A stretch of DNA of 64,000 bases from Magnetococcales bacterium (GCA_002753565.1 PEAM01000015.1:27073-91072); one strand, 5' to 3'; shown: positions 44,343 through 53,755, counted from the stretch's first letter. Notes: generated from the sequence alone by a model not told the origin. Numbers and translations: made by a program.

Positions 44343-45296
44343 TTATAGCTTTTTATTGTCGGGAAGGTGGGTCATATCCCACTCTTTGAGGGCTTCAGGG
44401 TCGATGGTTCGTAAGACATCCTCTGGGCCACCACCCTGCTGAATGACATAGCGACCACTCTTGATGATACGGTAGATCCGTTGCAGAAAATTTGGGAGTC
44501 GTCTATAGATTTTTTGTGCCAGGCTGATGGAGGTTTGTTGACTGTTCTCCTGCTCCGATACCGTTGTGTCTGACTGTTCAGCATGAGCCCAGGCCACCAC
44601 ATAATCACTTTGCTGGGGTGTTTTGGCAAATATCTCGACTATGCTGGTTTTCTTGGCCTGGATGTATAGATAGGTTGGTGGCAGAGGATCATAGATAACC
44701 CGGCGTTTGAGAATTTCCGGGTCGACAACCTGATACCAACGGCTCTCTCGCTTGATGTCAAAGACAATGACATGATCCATCTTGAAGCCATTATCGGGGG
44801 TGAAGATTCTGAAAAACAGTTCGGGGCTGAACTGGTAGAAGCCATGGCCTGGAAAATTGTTTGAGGGGGTGATGGCAACAAAATGTCCCTCAGGACGAAC
44901 CATCTCCATGCTGTTGCGGATAGCCTGGGGGAAGTTGAAGACATGCTCCAATGTGCCGCAATCCATCACAAGGCTGTAGCGATTTTTCAGTGAGGCCGGA
45001 ACCGGTTGGTTCATATCGTGGATGATGGTTGCCCCTTCATACTCAGAATGGTCGGTGGAATGGACCTCTTTAGCACCCAGGTAGTGCAGTAACCCTTCGG
45101 CATAGTGGTCGTGGGCTGTGATCATTTGCTCAATCTCCTCTAAAGAGGTGTTCAGCCCAAACGCTTCAAAGAGCTGAAAAATCTCTTCTGGTGAAGCAAA
45201 AACAGTTTGGCGGCCCAAGGTTAGAACCGAGGTAAAATCCACCCCGCTGCGCCGTGAGGCCAGGAGCGCTTTTATTTCATAAATACTTAATCCCAT
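44343..45296 (-). CDS. SAM-dependent methyltransferase-like protein with degenerate motif I
   Basis: The 317-residue protein lacks a GxGxG loop. It has instead LHYLGAKEVHSTDHSEYEGA, then IIHDMNQPVP, YSLVMDCGTLEHVFNFPQA and EGHFVAITPSNNFPGHGFYQFSPELFF, the pattern of a methyltransferase group common in surface-polysaccharide loci. ATG 45296 with GAGGCGATC upstream is used; a longer frame runs into the neighbour. It lies 46 bases downstream of two HPr-kinase-like genes on the same strand, and the three form one probable unit. Substrate unknown. Confidence 0.75.
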   Translation of the reverse strand: MGLSIYEIKALLASRRSGVDFTSVLTLGRQTVFASPEEIFQLFEAFGLNTSLEEIEQMITAHDHYAEGLLHYLGAKEVHSTDHSEYEGATIIHDMNQPVPASLKNRYSLVMDCGTLEHVFNFPQAIRNSMEMVRPEGHFVAITPSNNFPGHGFYQFSPELFFRIFTPDNGFKMDHVIVFDIKRESRWYQVVDPEILKRRVIYDPLPPTYLYIQAKKTSIVEIFAKTPQQSDYVVAWAHAEQSDTTVSEQENSQQTSISLAQKIYRRLPNFLQRIYRIIKSGRYVIQQGGGPEDVLRTIDPEALKEWDMTHLPDNKKL

Positions 45297-45342
45297 GATG
45301 ATCGCCTCAAGTTGGTTGAAGGGTGTTTTTTTGCGGGATTGA

Positions 45343-46419
45343 TCAGCTGTTATTGGCCAGTTGATGGATGTACTGCAGCAGCCCTTTTTCGTCACCATCC
45401 AGTTTGTGTAAACCAATGACAGAGCATTTTTTGGCAATATGTTCGATCAACTCAGCCTGCTTTTTAGTCAACTTATGCAGGTGGGGATTGACCATGGTCA
45501 GATAGTCCATAAAATGGCCCAGGTGGCGGTTTTCAATATCCAGGCAGACTTGCATGTCGTTCCGATATTTTTTAGGTGAAAGAGGAAAAGGACCCTGTTG
45601 ATGGGAGTTTCTCTCCAGCCAGATAAGGTGATCCACGGGAAACCTCTCACCCGGATCATCCTGGGTGGCGACATCGTGGTAATCCAGTTTATGGGTGAGT
45701 CGTGCCCTGACCCGTGTGAGTAGTTTATAGGTGATCAAGCGGTGAAAAAAGGCGGTACTTTTTGTGGTTAGAAAGGTTTGCAGCGAAAGTAGCCAGGTTG
45801 GTTGGCCTGCCTTAACCAGCAGCCCCGGTTTGTAGGCAAAATTATAGGGCAGCAGGTTGAGCTGCTTTCGGTAGGGGTAGAGATAGCCGTCGGAGCAGAC
45901 CGGAATAAGATCATCCCCGAAATAGATCCCGTTTTGCTCGAGAATATCCAGCAACATATTGGTTTTTCCGGTACCGCCAAAGGCTGAGATAATAAAATGG
46001 TGCCCTTGATATCTAAAGCCGGAAGCGTGCAGAAAAGCTACGCCATACAGCGGGGCATAGGCTCTTAACAGGGTTTCTGTCACATAATAGACCCAGTAAG
46101 GGTGCATGTTCCGTTCGGCAACCACGCAGAAGCTCCGCTTATCCACCTTGATGGTCAGCCAGTGATCAAGATGGTTAAAATAGAAATCTTGGTCATGAAT
46201 CAAAAATTGTCCATGCATATAGATTGTACTGTTCTCAGGTGGCTGCAGTTGATCAACGATACTGACCTTGGCAACCGGTTTTGGCAGGTTGGCGGCTTGG
46301 TCGGTTGATCGTTGCAGATAGTGCCATTCAGAGACAAAACATTCGATTGCCGGATCATCATCCCTGCAGCTCAAGGTCATGGTGAGCTTGTCAGAAAGAC
46401 TATAAAGATAGGATTTCAT
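45343..46419 (-). CDS. HPr-kinase/phosphorylase-like P-loop protein 1
   Basis: The 358-residue protein has the C-terminal half order of HprK: a His before the P-loop (H131 in LHASGF), Walker A GGTGKT at 148-153, and FGDDLIPV (D169, D170), the place of the HprK catalytic Asp pair. The typical N-terminal HprK domain and the HPr-binding loop are missing, and no HPr gene is near. Such HprK-like proteins occur in glycan and peptide-modification loci, where they are presumed to be small-molecule or protein kinases. Its start overlaps the stop of the next HprK-like gene by 20 bases, so the two are translated together. Confidence 0.75.
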   Translation of the reverse strand: MKSYLYSLSDKLTMTLSCRDDDPAIECFVSEWHYLQRSTDQAANLPKPVAKVSIVDQLQPPENSTIYMHGQFLIHDQDFYFNHLDHWLTIKVDKRSFCVVAERNMHPYWVYYVTETLLRAYAPLYGVAFLHASGFRYQGHHFIISAFGGTGKTNMLLDILEQNGIYFGDDLIPVCSDGYLYPYRKQLNLLPYNFAYKPGLLVKAGQPTWLLSLQTFLTTKSTAFFHRLITYKLLTRVRARLTHKLDYHDVATQDDPGERFPVDHLIWLERNSHQQGPFPLSPKKYRNDMQVCLDIENRHLGHFMDYLTMVNPHLHKLTKKQAELIEHIAKKCSVIGLHKLDGDEKGLLQYIHQLANNS

Positions 46420-47419
46420 TCAATAGCCTTTTATTGTCGTCAAGAGTGGCTCTTTGGCAGGTTGCCAGTTTATCGTTATCCATCCATGGGAAGCTTCGTT
46501 GATAAGGCCAGGATGGAACCCATAATCTTAAGGCTGTCAGGAACCGATTAAAATCATAAAACTCGATCAGTTCGGAGAAGACCAGATGGTTGAAGTCGGT
46601 CAACGTCAGAGCGCCATCAGGATGAAAGCGGTAGCTGTCGCCCAGGGTGATGAAGCACTGTTGCTGTCGGGCAATGCTCTCCTGGTAAAATGGGAGAGGT
46701 TCAAACCGTTTACCGTAAAGGTGGCTCCCTTTGGTGGTTCTTATTCTCAGGGGGTCTGGCACAAAAAACAGATGCTCTTTGTTCATCAAGACAAAATTGT
46801 CGGAGAGTATCGATAGACCCTGCTCTTGAGCCAGGGCAGCCAGGGTGCTTTTACCAACGCCATCGAACCCCAGTATGGCATATCCTCTATTTTGCTGCAC
46901 AAAAGCGGAGCCATGGGTCAGGGCAGCCTGATGATGTCTGTTCATCATGAAAAAATAGGGGAAGAGTATGCCATGGCGGATACCCTGCACAAACAGATTG
47001 TTGCGAAAATCAAGTGTGTTGCTCCCCAGAGATGCTTTAATCCGTGTTTTAAGGTTGTCCTGATAGAGAATCTGTACCCTCACCGCTATTTTATCGGCTT
47101 GGCAGTGGGTGAAGGTCAGGGCCAGGTTAGGATGGAATCGATACCATATCAACCCTTTGCCCTGGCGAATGGAGTCGGAAAAATGGGTTGTTGTCTCTGG
47201 GGGCGTCAGGGTGTCGACCAGCTGTAGCTCAACCTGGACAACAGCCTTGATTATTGTCTGGTTGTTTGGGATAATTTGGGGGATGAAAAATGGCATGATC
47301 CAGGCCATGGCTGGTGGAGCTGTTATATCGAAAGCGATTGAATTGAGCGTGAACTGATAGGAAGTCATTTTTTTTACAACTATTTTTTGGCGATTGATTG
47401 TCCAGCCGTCCAACCGCAT
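46400..47419 (-). CDS. HPr-kinase/phosphorylase-like P-loop protein 2
   Basis: The 339-residue protein has H169 in THGSAFV before the P-loop, Walker A GFDGVGKST (184-192) and LSDNFVLM (D207) after it, in the same order as the protein encoded next to it. Overall identity between the two is low by eye, so they diverged long ago. ATG at 47419 follows AGGA and is kept; ATG 47368 is an alternative with no ribosome site. It opens a three-gene minus-strand unit and is divergent from the Wzx gene. Confidence 0.75.
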   Translation of the reverse strand: MRLDGWTINRQKIVVKKMTSYQFTLNSIAFDITAPPAMAWIMPFFIPQIIPNNQTIIKAVVQVELQLVDTLTPPETTTHFSDSIRQGKGLIWYRFHPNLALTFTHCQADKIAVRVQILYQDNLKTRIKASLGSNTLDFRNNLFVQGIRHGILFPYFFMMNRHHQAALTHGSAFVQQNRGYAILGFDGVGKSTLAALAQEQGLSILSDNFVLMNKEHLFFVPDPLRIRTTKGSHLYGKRFEPLPFYQESIARQQQCFITLGDSYRFHPDGALTLTDFNHLVFSELIEFYDFNRFLTALRLWVPSWPYQRSFPWMDNDKLATCQRATLDDNKRLLNEILSL

Positions 47420-47564
47420 TATTCCTGACCTACCACCTCTTTGTCTAGATGTTTAGAAAAAATAGAGACCCGGCCAGTCGGTAGTTTTCTCTTGTAAGAG
47501 AGGAAAAAAGCTGGGGTTTGGGGTGCGATCGCACGCATCAATCACTGTAATAAGATGGGGTATC

Positions 47565-49139
47565 GTGGAACAGATCAAGCCAAACTCCCTGTTTAAAAAT
47601 GCCACGTGGAACACCCTCAATAAGCTGTGGGTCATCGGGTTGATGTTTTTTTTAACACCCTTCATGATCCATAAATTGGGCACCCCTCTCTACAGCCTGA
47701 TGGTGTTGGTCTCGTCCATCAGCGTTTTTATGAGCATTATGAACTTTGGCTTTGGTGATGCCGCTGTACGGTTTGTGGCTTACGATTATGCCCATGGCGA
47801 TATTGAGGGTATCAACCTGGTCATCAGCACCTCCATGAGCCTGTTTTTGGCGCTTGGTCTCTGTGTGGGTACAGCTCTCTATTTGGGGGCCGGACCGGTG
47901 GCGACATGGCTTGGACTGGTCGACCACGATCATCCCCTGGCTATGACGTTGTTGCGTATTGCTGCGGCGATATTTATCGTCGAGACCGTGAGTGTTTTGT
48001 TGGGAACCATCCCCGTTGCCCTGCAGCGGTATGATATTACCGCCAAGCTCTCCATCGGTCAGAGTATGTTGCAGTCGGTGGGAACCATCACTCTGCTGTG
48101 GATGGGGTATCAACTGGTGGCTCTGATGATCTGGAATTTTGTGGTTGTGGTGGTTATGACCATCGTCAGGGGGGTGGTGGCCAGGAGGGTGATTCCGGGT
48201 ATCCGTTTTTTCCCCTCCCTATCCCGGTTGGGTCTCAGGCGGGTACTGTCCTACAGCCTCTACTCCTCCCTGACGGGCATGCTGTCCATTATCTGGCTCC
48301 ATATGGACCGGGTCATGGTCAGCGCTTTTGCGGGTCCTGGTTTGGTGGCTTTTTTGAGTATTCCTCAACAGCTTGCCACCCGAGGTAATTCCGTTGCTAC
48401 GGGGATCAGTGGGGTGCTTTTTCCGCGCTTTAGCAGCCTGAATGACGATAAAGAGAGGGCTCGGCCTCTTTTTCTCCATGCCACCTGGATCATGCTTGTT
48501 GTGACGATGACCCTTTTTATTCCAGCTGCGGTGCTGCTGCCGGATTTTCTGACCTTGTGGATTAATGCCGATTTTGCCCGTCAAAGTGCGACGGTAGGGC
48601 AGATTATTCTGGGTAGCTTTATCTGGCGGGGGGCCTTCTATCCTGTACAGATGGTGTTTGGTGCCTTTAACAAACCCCAATACCTGACCCTCTACTCTCT
48701 TATCAATCTAACGATTAATTTTATTGTCAATGTGACCCTGATTCCCCGTTATGGGTTGAATGGTGCAGGGTATGCTTTTTTGGCGTCAGGGTTGACCGGT
48801 TTTTTCTTTGTATACTGGGCTTGGCGACATCTGTTTGGTGTGTCAACCCAAAGGTTTCCCCTGACCACCATGGTGCTCCCGGTGGGGATGGGTATTGGTC
48901 TGTTGGCTGGTTTGATGGCCGTATCGGAGTGGATTGGTCCTGCGACCGGCTGGTTTTTTCTTGTACTTAGAGGCGGGGGGATTGTCACTCTGGTGCTGGC
49001 ACTCTTCTGCTTGACCGACCACCTTCTCATGGGTAGAAATGGCCATTTTCATGCGGTTCGAGTGAGTCGAAATTGGGATTTTTTAAACATCCCTTTAATG
49101 CTGAAAAAAAGTTTTTTTTCAGCTAAAAAAGTCAAATAA
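47565..49139 (+). CDS. Wzx-type polysaccharide flippase (MOP superfamily)
   Basis: The 524-residue protein has about fourteen membrane helices, as expected for Wzx. Signs are SLFKNATWNTLNKLW at the N-terminus, FGFGDAAVRFVAYDYAHGD after helix two, ALQRYDITAKLSIGQS in the middle, and NLTINFIVNVTLIPRYGLNGAGYAFLAS, the latter a strong family block. It moves undecaprenyl-linked repeat units to the periplasmic side. GTG 47565 after GGGGT is preferred; GTG 47523 would add 14 residues and lies in a palindrome. A strong terminator follows its stop by about 30 bases. Confidence 0.92.
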   Translation: MEQIKPNSLFKNATWNTLNKLWVIGLMFFLTPFMIHKLGTPLYSLMVLVSSISVFMSIMNFGFGDAAVRFVAYDYAHGDIEGINLVISTSMSLFLALGLCVGTALYLGAGPVATWLGLVDHDHPLAMTLLRIAAAIFIVETVSVLLGTIPVALQRYDITAKLSIGQSMLQSVGTITLLWMGYQLVALMIWNFVVVVVMTIVRGVVARRVIPGIRFFPSLSRLGLRRVLSYSLYSSLTGMLSIIWLHMDRVMVSAFAGPGLVAFLSIPQQLATRGNSVATGISGVLFPRFSSLNDDKERARPLFLHATWIMLVVTMTLFIPAAVLLPDFLTLWINADFARQSATVGQIILGSFIWRGAFYPVQMVFGAFNKPQYLTLYSLINLTINFIVNVTLIPRYGLNGAGYAFLASGLTGFFFVYWAWRHLFGVSTQRFPLTTMVLPVGMGIGLLAGLMAVSEWIGPATGWFFLVLRGGGIVTLVLALFCLTDHLLMGRNGHFHAVRVSRNWDFLNIPLMLKKSFFSAKKVK

Positions 49140-49170
49140 ACCAACCTTTGCCACGGTCTGCTCTGCTTGA

Positions 49171-49215
49171 GGTGGGCTGGCAAGAGCTCAACAAGGGCCA
49201 GCCCACCCTTTTTTT
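49171..49215 (+). terminator. Strong intrinsic terminator after the Wzx gene
   Basis: GGTGGGCTGGC (49171-49181) and GCCAGCCCACC (49197-49207) form a perfect 11-base GC-rich stem with a 15-base loop, followed by seven T residues (49209-49215). It ends the plus-strand Wzx transcript and sits just before the convergent stop at 49220. On the minus strand it has no T tract. Confidence 0.95.
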
Positions 49216-49219
49216 CAGG

Positions 49220-49561
49220 CTATTTTGCCCGCAACTCTTCCAACCGTTCAGGGTCAACTTGCTCCAACAAATTGGGGATGATGATGCTCGGCCATGGATA
49301 GGCCCCCAACACCGTACCGAGCAGGGCTCTGGTTGGGCCTGAAACCGGCATCACCTCTTTGTTGTGGGTTAGAATTTTTTTAGCCAGATCGGCCCGCTCT
49401 ATCTGTTCTCCAAGACCTTGAACCTGGACACTGAGCGACTCAATGAGGGCGGTTCGCAGGGTTAATTTTTCTCCAGTTGAACCAAAAAGGACCTCTTTAC
49501 CTCTGATATCCCGAACGATGTGGTCCAGATTAAGGTGGTTGGTTCTGTTGTTGCTCTCCAT
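49220..49561 (-). CDS. Small phage-style protein of unknown function
   Basis: The 113-residue protein has the layout KEVLFGSTGEKLTLRTALIESL, then ERADLAKKI, then a short helical tail ending in LLEQVDPERLEEL. This pattern (KxLTLRxALxxAL ... ELAxKI ... plus a final hydrophobic helix) is shared by small proteins encoded beside tail genes in many phages. No catalytic motif is seen. It follows the tail-fibre-like gene by 18 bases on the same strand, with AAGGAGAG before its ATG, so the two form a pair. The family link is by pattern memory and not certain. Confidence 0.6.
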   Translation of the reverse strand: MESNNRTNHLNLDHIVRDIRGKEVLFGSTGEKLTLRTALIESLSVQVQGLGEQIERADLAKKILTHNKEVMPVSGPTRALLGTVLGAYPWPSIIIPNLLEQVDPERLEELRAK

Positions 49562-49579
49562 GGTCTCTCTCCTTGATGC

Positions 49580-51139
49580 TTAAGCTGTGGCAAGTGTCGT
49601 AACGGTTCCGGATGATCCCCGGTACTTCAAGGCGCCTGCATCCACATAAAACAGACCGCCAGCGGTGGGGTTGCTGCTTGGTACTGTGATGGCATTGGCG
49701 ATGGCTATGACACCGGAACCGCTGCCATAATCCTTGCTGTTGAAACCGATGTTTTGAGCGTTAAAATCCCCATGGATCAGGGGGGTGTTGCTGTTGGTAT
49801 TGGCAATCCATAACTGATTGCTGTAGGAGGTTGCCGTCCCCCCTGACGATTTGCCCAGAATAATATTGCCGGTACCAGAAGTGAGATTATATCCGGCCAG
49901 ATCACCAACGATGACATTATCGCCTGAGCCTCCCCCCAAGCTGGCGCCTGCCCCTTTACCAATGAAGATGGAGTTACTGCTTGTTGTGTTTGATCCGGCA
50001 ATTTCACCGATGGCAATATTATTATATCCAACGCCAAACTTTAAGGCGCGATATCCAATACCAATATTGCCGGCTGTTGACGAGAGTGTTAAGCCGGCTT
50101 CAAAGCCAAGCAGGATGTTTTTTGATCCACTGGTTAACGATTTGCCTGCGGTAACACCAAGGACAACGTTATAGTTTCCTGTGGCAATGCCGCTTCCAAC
50201 CGCGTTGTGACCAAGCACCACACTATCGGACAGGGATGTGGCATTCGCCGCGGCCCCCGTTCCGGCAATCACATTGTTTGAATCTCCCCCAAGCGCCCCA
50301 CCAGCCCCGACACCAATCACCAGGGAGTTGTTGGTGGTTTGCGCTATTTTTGTACCGTTAAACAGGCCAGAACTCTGCAGGTTTCCGCCAGAAAACAGGA
50401 GCCCAGAGCTGGTATCAAATCTCTGGGCTGTCTCGTTCCAAAAGGCCAGGGCGGTAGCGGTGGGAGCATCTTCCCGGGTTGCGACTGTCTGTAGCGCTCC
50501 CAGTTCGCCGATAACAAAGGTCTGGTCGGACTCTCGAAAAATAAACCGGAAGTTGGGTGACAGGCCTCGATCAACCTCCATACCCGATATACCCGCTGTA
50601 ACACCCGTACCACTCTCCCCATTGTTGATGACCAGGAGGTTGTCCTCAATTTCAACCGTGGCCACATTTTGGGTAATGGTATCGCCGTTCACAACAAGAT
50701 TGCCGCTAATGGTGACGCTCCCGGTAAAGGCGGCCTCTTGGTTGTTGTTCAGGGTAAGTCCCTCTGTGCCGCCTGTTTTTATGCTGAACGTATCTTCTGC
50801 TGTCCGATAAATACCGGTATCGGCATCTGAGGCGAACGGGATGGCATCTGAAGCAAAGGAGGAGGAGGAGGATTCGCCGGCTGGCCCTTGAATGCCCTGT
50901 TCCCCTTGGGGTCCCGTCTCCCCTTGACTGGAAATAACGGTCCAGTAGGTGCTGGCGGTATCGGGCTGTTGACCGGTAGCGTCTTGGATGCAAACATAAA
51001 GAAGGGCGTTGTAGGAGAGAGTCTGTCCAACGGTATAAGCGGTTGCGACCTCATACTCCCCCTGGAAGCTGTTGCCCAAGTCCAGAGCGGTGTCTGCTTC
51101 ACGAATCTCTTTGAGTATCGGGTCATATTTTACGTTCAT
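49580..51139 (-). CDS. Phage-tail-fibre-like protein with a collagen-like segment
   Basis: The 519-residue protein starts at ATG 51139 (AAGGAG upstream). In order: a domain with AYTVGQTLSYNALLYVC that resembles carbohydrate-binding modules of tail fibres; a short collagen-like GETGPQGEQGIQGPAGE; a beta-rich NLVVNGDTITQNVATVEIEDN segment common in marine phage fibres; a long run of GxxNxxLGxxAG-type units (about 310-460) like YadA-head or fibre beta-rolls; and a C-terminal knob region. There is no signal peptide and no intramolecular-chaperone end. It may be a surface fibre or a domesticated phage structural gene inserted in the polysaccharide locus. Confidence 0.75.
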   Translation of the reverse strand: MNVKYDPILKEIREADTALDLGNSFQGEYEVATAYTVGQTLSYNALLYVCIQDATGQQPDTASTYWTVISSQGETGPQGEQGIQGPAGESSSSSFASDAIPFASDADTGIYRTAEDTFSIKTGGTEGLTLNNNQEAAFTGSVTISGNLVVNGDTITQNVATVEIEDNLLVINNGESGTGVTAGISGMEVDRGLSPNFRFIFRESDQTFVIGELGALQTVATREDAPTATALAFWNETAQRFDTSSGLLFSGGNLQSSGLFNGTKIAQTTNNSLVIGVGAGGALGGDSNNVIAGTGAAANATSLSDSVVLGHNAVGSGIATGNYNVVLGVTAGKSLTSGSKNILLGFEAGLTLSSTAGNIGIGYRALKFGVGYNNIAIGEIAGSNTTSSNSIFIGKGAGASLGGGSGDNVIVGDLAGYNLTSGTGNIILGKSSGGTATSYSNQLWIANTNSNTPLIHGDFNAQNIGFNSKDYGSGSGVIAIANAITVPSSNPTAGGLFYVDAGALKYRGSSGTVTTLATA

Positions 51140-51311
51140 TCGGTTTTCTCCTTTTTGACCAGGCAGTTCAATATTGAATAGATGTCCAATAACGTGAAGG
51201 AGCTTATTTAACCGCAGAAAGAATAATAACCTGACAGGTTTCATCAGGTTGTTTGTTTGCCTGGTTTTTTCAGGGAGGTTTCTACCTGAAAACAGCGGTC
51301 GAGCTAAACTG

Positions 51312-52532
51312 TCAGGCTTTGTTGAAGAGCCGTTTAAGGATGGTACGGGCTTTGCGCAGAATGCGACCCAGTAGGGGAGGTAGCAGAGGGAACTCTCCCA
51401 AGGTGGCGTAATCCAGTTTGTGGGAGCGGGTGATGATACGTTTTCCCGACGCTCTTGCCCCTTGAGCTTGCGTGAAAAGGTTGAGATAGTTTTCGGCCAT
51501 CAGCTTGCTGCTAAACTGGGTCTGTACGGTCTGCCAGGCCGCTTCGGAGAGGGTGCGCAGTTGCGCTCTGTCTGTGTAGAGGGTCAATAGGGCCTGGCTG
51601 AACAGAGACTCATCGACAGGGGGAGGGAGGAAGCCGTTTTTGCCATCTTCAACAATGGGGGTTGTCATGCCCGGTAACTTGCTGACAATGGGAACCACCC
51701 CTCTGCCCATGGCTTCCAACAGGGCGATGGGCATACCCTCAAAATAGGAGGGCATGATGAGTACATCTGATTGTGCCAGGATTGTTAAGGCCTCATCGTG
51801 CTCTACAAAACCGTGATAGGTGATCTTCTCCTGAGAGGGTGGATAGAGGGCAAACCGCTGTTTTAACTCCGGCAGATCCGGCCCATCCCCGACAATTTCG
51901 AGGGTAATGTTCAGCCCCTTTTTCCAGAGTGGCTCCAGAATGGGTGGCAGGTGAAGGACCCCTTTCTGAATTTTTTCAATACGACTTAATATAATGACCT
52001 TTAAGGGGGTTCCACCCTGAAAAGAGCTGTTCTGCTTGGGCCATGACTCGGCAACCTGAACCCCATTGTTGATGGTAACGGTATATCCGCTAAGGTAGGG
52101 GTAGCGTTGTGTGATCGCCTGTTCCAAAGGCTTGCTGACAGTACTGATGCAATCCACTTGGTCAAAGTTGGCGGCGGCGTTATGGTAGAATCCCGGATGG
52201 TGCAGGTGAACAACGGGAATGGCCAGGGTTTCTGGGGGAAGAAATCCTAACGCGCTTTGTGCCATGAGGGCCTCATTGAGCAGCAGCAGATCGTAGGCGC
52301 CAATCTTCGATTGAACGGCTCGGGCCTGGGAGACCCTGGAGCGCCAGGGGCTGGAGTCGATGGAGATAACCTCGTAGCCCAACCCCCTATAGTATTGTGA
52401 CCACTTCCCCGCCCCCAAATCCTCAATAAAGCTCACCTTGTGTCCGAGCAGAATCAGCTCATCTGCCAAGTATTTCAGGACCGTCTCCAGTCCTCCTCCA
52501 AAGAGCTTGGTTACAACGATGGCTATGCGCAC
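51312..52532 (-). CDS. GT4-family glycosyltransferase
   Basis: The 406-residue protein has VTKLFGGGLETVLKYLA as Gly loop, VIILSRIEKIQKG at the inter-domain strand, LEIVGDGPDLPEL, and the E-x7-E motif in PSYFEGMPIALLEAMGRG. The C-terminal 40 residues are basic and may dock to the membrane. It lies 32 bases downstream of a second, more divergent glycosyltransferase on the same strand, so the two are likely cotranscribed. The donor is unknown. Confidence 0.9.
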   Translation of the reverse strand: MRIAIVVTKLFGGGLETVLKYLADELILLGHKVSFIEDLGAGKWSQYYRGLGYEVISIDSSPWRSRVSQARAVQSKIGAYDLLLLNEALMAQSALGFLPPETLAIPVVHLHHPGFYHNAAANFDQVDCISTVSKPLEQAITQRYPYLSGYTVTINNGVQVAESWPKQNSSFQGGTPLKVIILSRIEKIQKGVLHLPPILEPLWKKGLNITLEIVGDGPDLPELKQRFALYPPSQEKITYHGFVEHDEALTILAQSDVLIMPSYFEGMPIALLEAMGRGVVPIVSKLPGMTTPIVEDGKNGFLPPPVDESLFSQALLTLYTDRAQLRTLSEAAWQTVQTQFSSKLMAENYLNLFTQAQGARASGKRIITRSHKLDYATLGEFPLLPPLLGRILRKARTILKRLFNKA

Positions 52533-52564
52533 TGAAATGGTATCCTCTGGTTAAGAGTGGTTGC

Positions 52565-53755
52565 CTATTGTTGGCGATAGGTTTGAACAGCCTGGCGAAT
52601 GGGGTCAAGGTAGAGGTCAGAGTGCCAAACCGCATCAAAACATCGGATGGCATTTTTTTGGTAGGTTGAATAGTCGGCCCGTATCGTTTTGACCGCCTCG
52701 GGAATATCGGCAGGACTCGCCACACAAATGCCACAGCCGTAGGGCTCTACATAGGCTCGGATGGAGGGGATATCCGTAGCGATGACCGGGATGCCACATT
52801 TGAGAAAATGGGCGATTTTTCCCGATGCCAAGCCCATCAACTCACCACGGTGGCCCAATCTCTCCAGGGAGTAAAAGGCCAATCCTATGTGAGACGAGGA
52901 GATCAGGGCATCCAGTTGAGTAGCCGGAAGAGGCTCAATGGAAAAGAGGACGTTTTCAGGAACACCCTCTTTAAGAATCGATTGGAAATAGTCCTCCCCC
53001 TGAATACGATAACTGGTGTGAAAAACCAATTGCCAGGAGGGGGGGAAGTGGGCTGCGGCTGCGATAATCTCTCGGCACTGAAACCATGCGCCAAATCCGC
53101 CGGAGTGGAGTAGAATGGTCTCTTTATCCGAACCGATCTGGAGCTTTTCTTGAAGAAATCGGCTCTTTTCAAGGGAGCTTTTCCCTTCGGGACTATTGGG
53201 AAGAGCTAAAAACTTGTCGGCATCTGTCTGGCAGTTCTGAGCAATGAACGCGCCTCTTGCGGCATCTTGGATGATGACATGATCCGCATGACGATAGGCA
53301 ACATGTTCCAACCGCTGCAGCAGCGTGAGACCTCCCGGTCTATGGCGAGGCTCGGGTAGTTCACAACAAAAGATCATGAAAGGGCGAAAGAAGAGCTTGC
53401 TCAGCAGAAAGGCAACAAACATTCCGTAGAGGCCAATTCCGACATAAAAGAGCGGTTTTTTAGAAAAAGAGAGTTTGATTCCCTGCCACAACATCCGTAC
53501 AGAGGTCGGAAAAGGGGTTGTTGGGTTGCAGGATCGGTCTAGAACCGCTGTGAGGTTGATGTTTTTGGTGATAAAAGAGGGCCTGAGATAGGTGTTGTCT
53601 ACGGCAACCAACAGCTCGACCTGCAGGCCCTGCTGAGCAAAAAACTGCGCAACAACACGGGCTCCAGGCAGTTTGTCGATAAAGGGCTCCCGCATGATAA
53701 AGAGAAGGCTCTCTTTGCTGGTTGGGTTGTCATCGATCATGCTGTCGTTTTCCAT
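52565..53755 (-). CDS. Glycosyltransferase-like protein (GT-B fold, divergent)
   Basis: The 396-residue protein has a GT-B-like C-terminal half with ILLHSGGFGAWFQCREII, QLVFHTSYR, SSSHIGLAFYSLE and KIAHFLKCGIPVIATDIPSIRAYVEPYGCG. This resembles GT4/GT94-like proteins, but the E-x7-E motif is not clear. The N-terminal half has one hydrophobic stretch (LFYVGIGLYGMFVAFLLSKLFF) that may pass or sit in the membrane. Start 53755 is used; ATG 53740 has a better-spaced GGA. It is first of the minus-strand pair and divergent from galE. Confidence 0.75.
   Translation of the reverse strand: MENDSMIDDNPTSKESLLFIMREPFIDKLPGARVVAQFFAQQGLQVELLVAVDNTYLRPSFITKNINLTAVLDRSCNPTTPFPTSVRMLWQGIKLSFSKKPLFYVGIGLYGMFVAFLLSKLFFRPFMIFCCELPEPRHRPGGLTLLQRLEHVAYRHADHVIIQDAARGAFIAQNCQTDADKFLALPNSPEGKSSLEKSRFLQEKLQIGSDKETILLHSGGFGAWFQCREIIAAAAHFPPSWQLVFHTSYRIQGEDYFQSILKEGVPENVLFSIEPLPATQLDALISSSHIGLAFYSLERLGHRGELMGLASGKIAHFLKCGIPVIATDIPSIRAYVEPYGCGICVASPADIPEAVKTIRADYSTYQKNAIRCFDAVWHSDLYLDPIRQAVQTYRQQ

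Noticed and set aside
47523..47534. GTGCGATCGCAC perfect palindrome, like the cyanobacterial HIP1 core
   Set aside because: I noticed it only once in the window and nothing else suggests a cyanobacterium; at best a weak operator candidate upstream of the Wzx gene.
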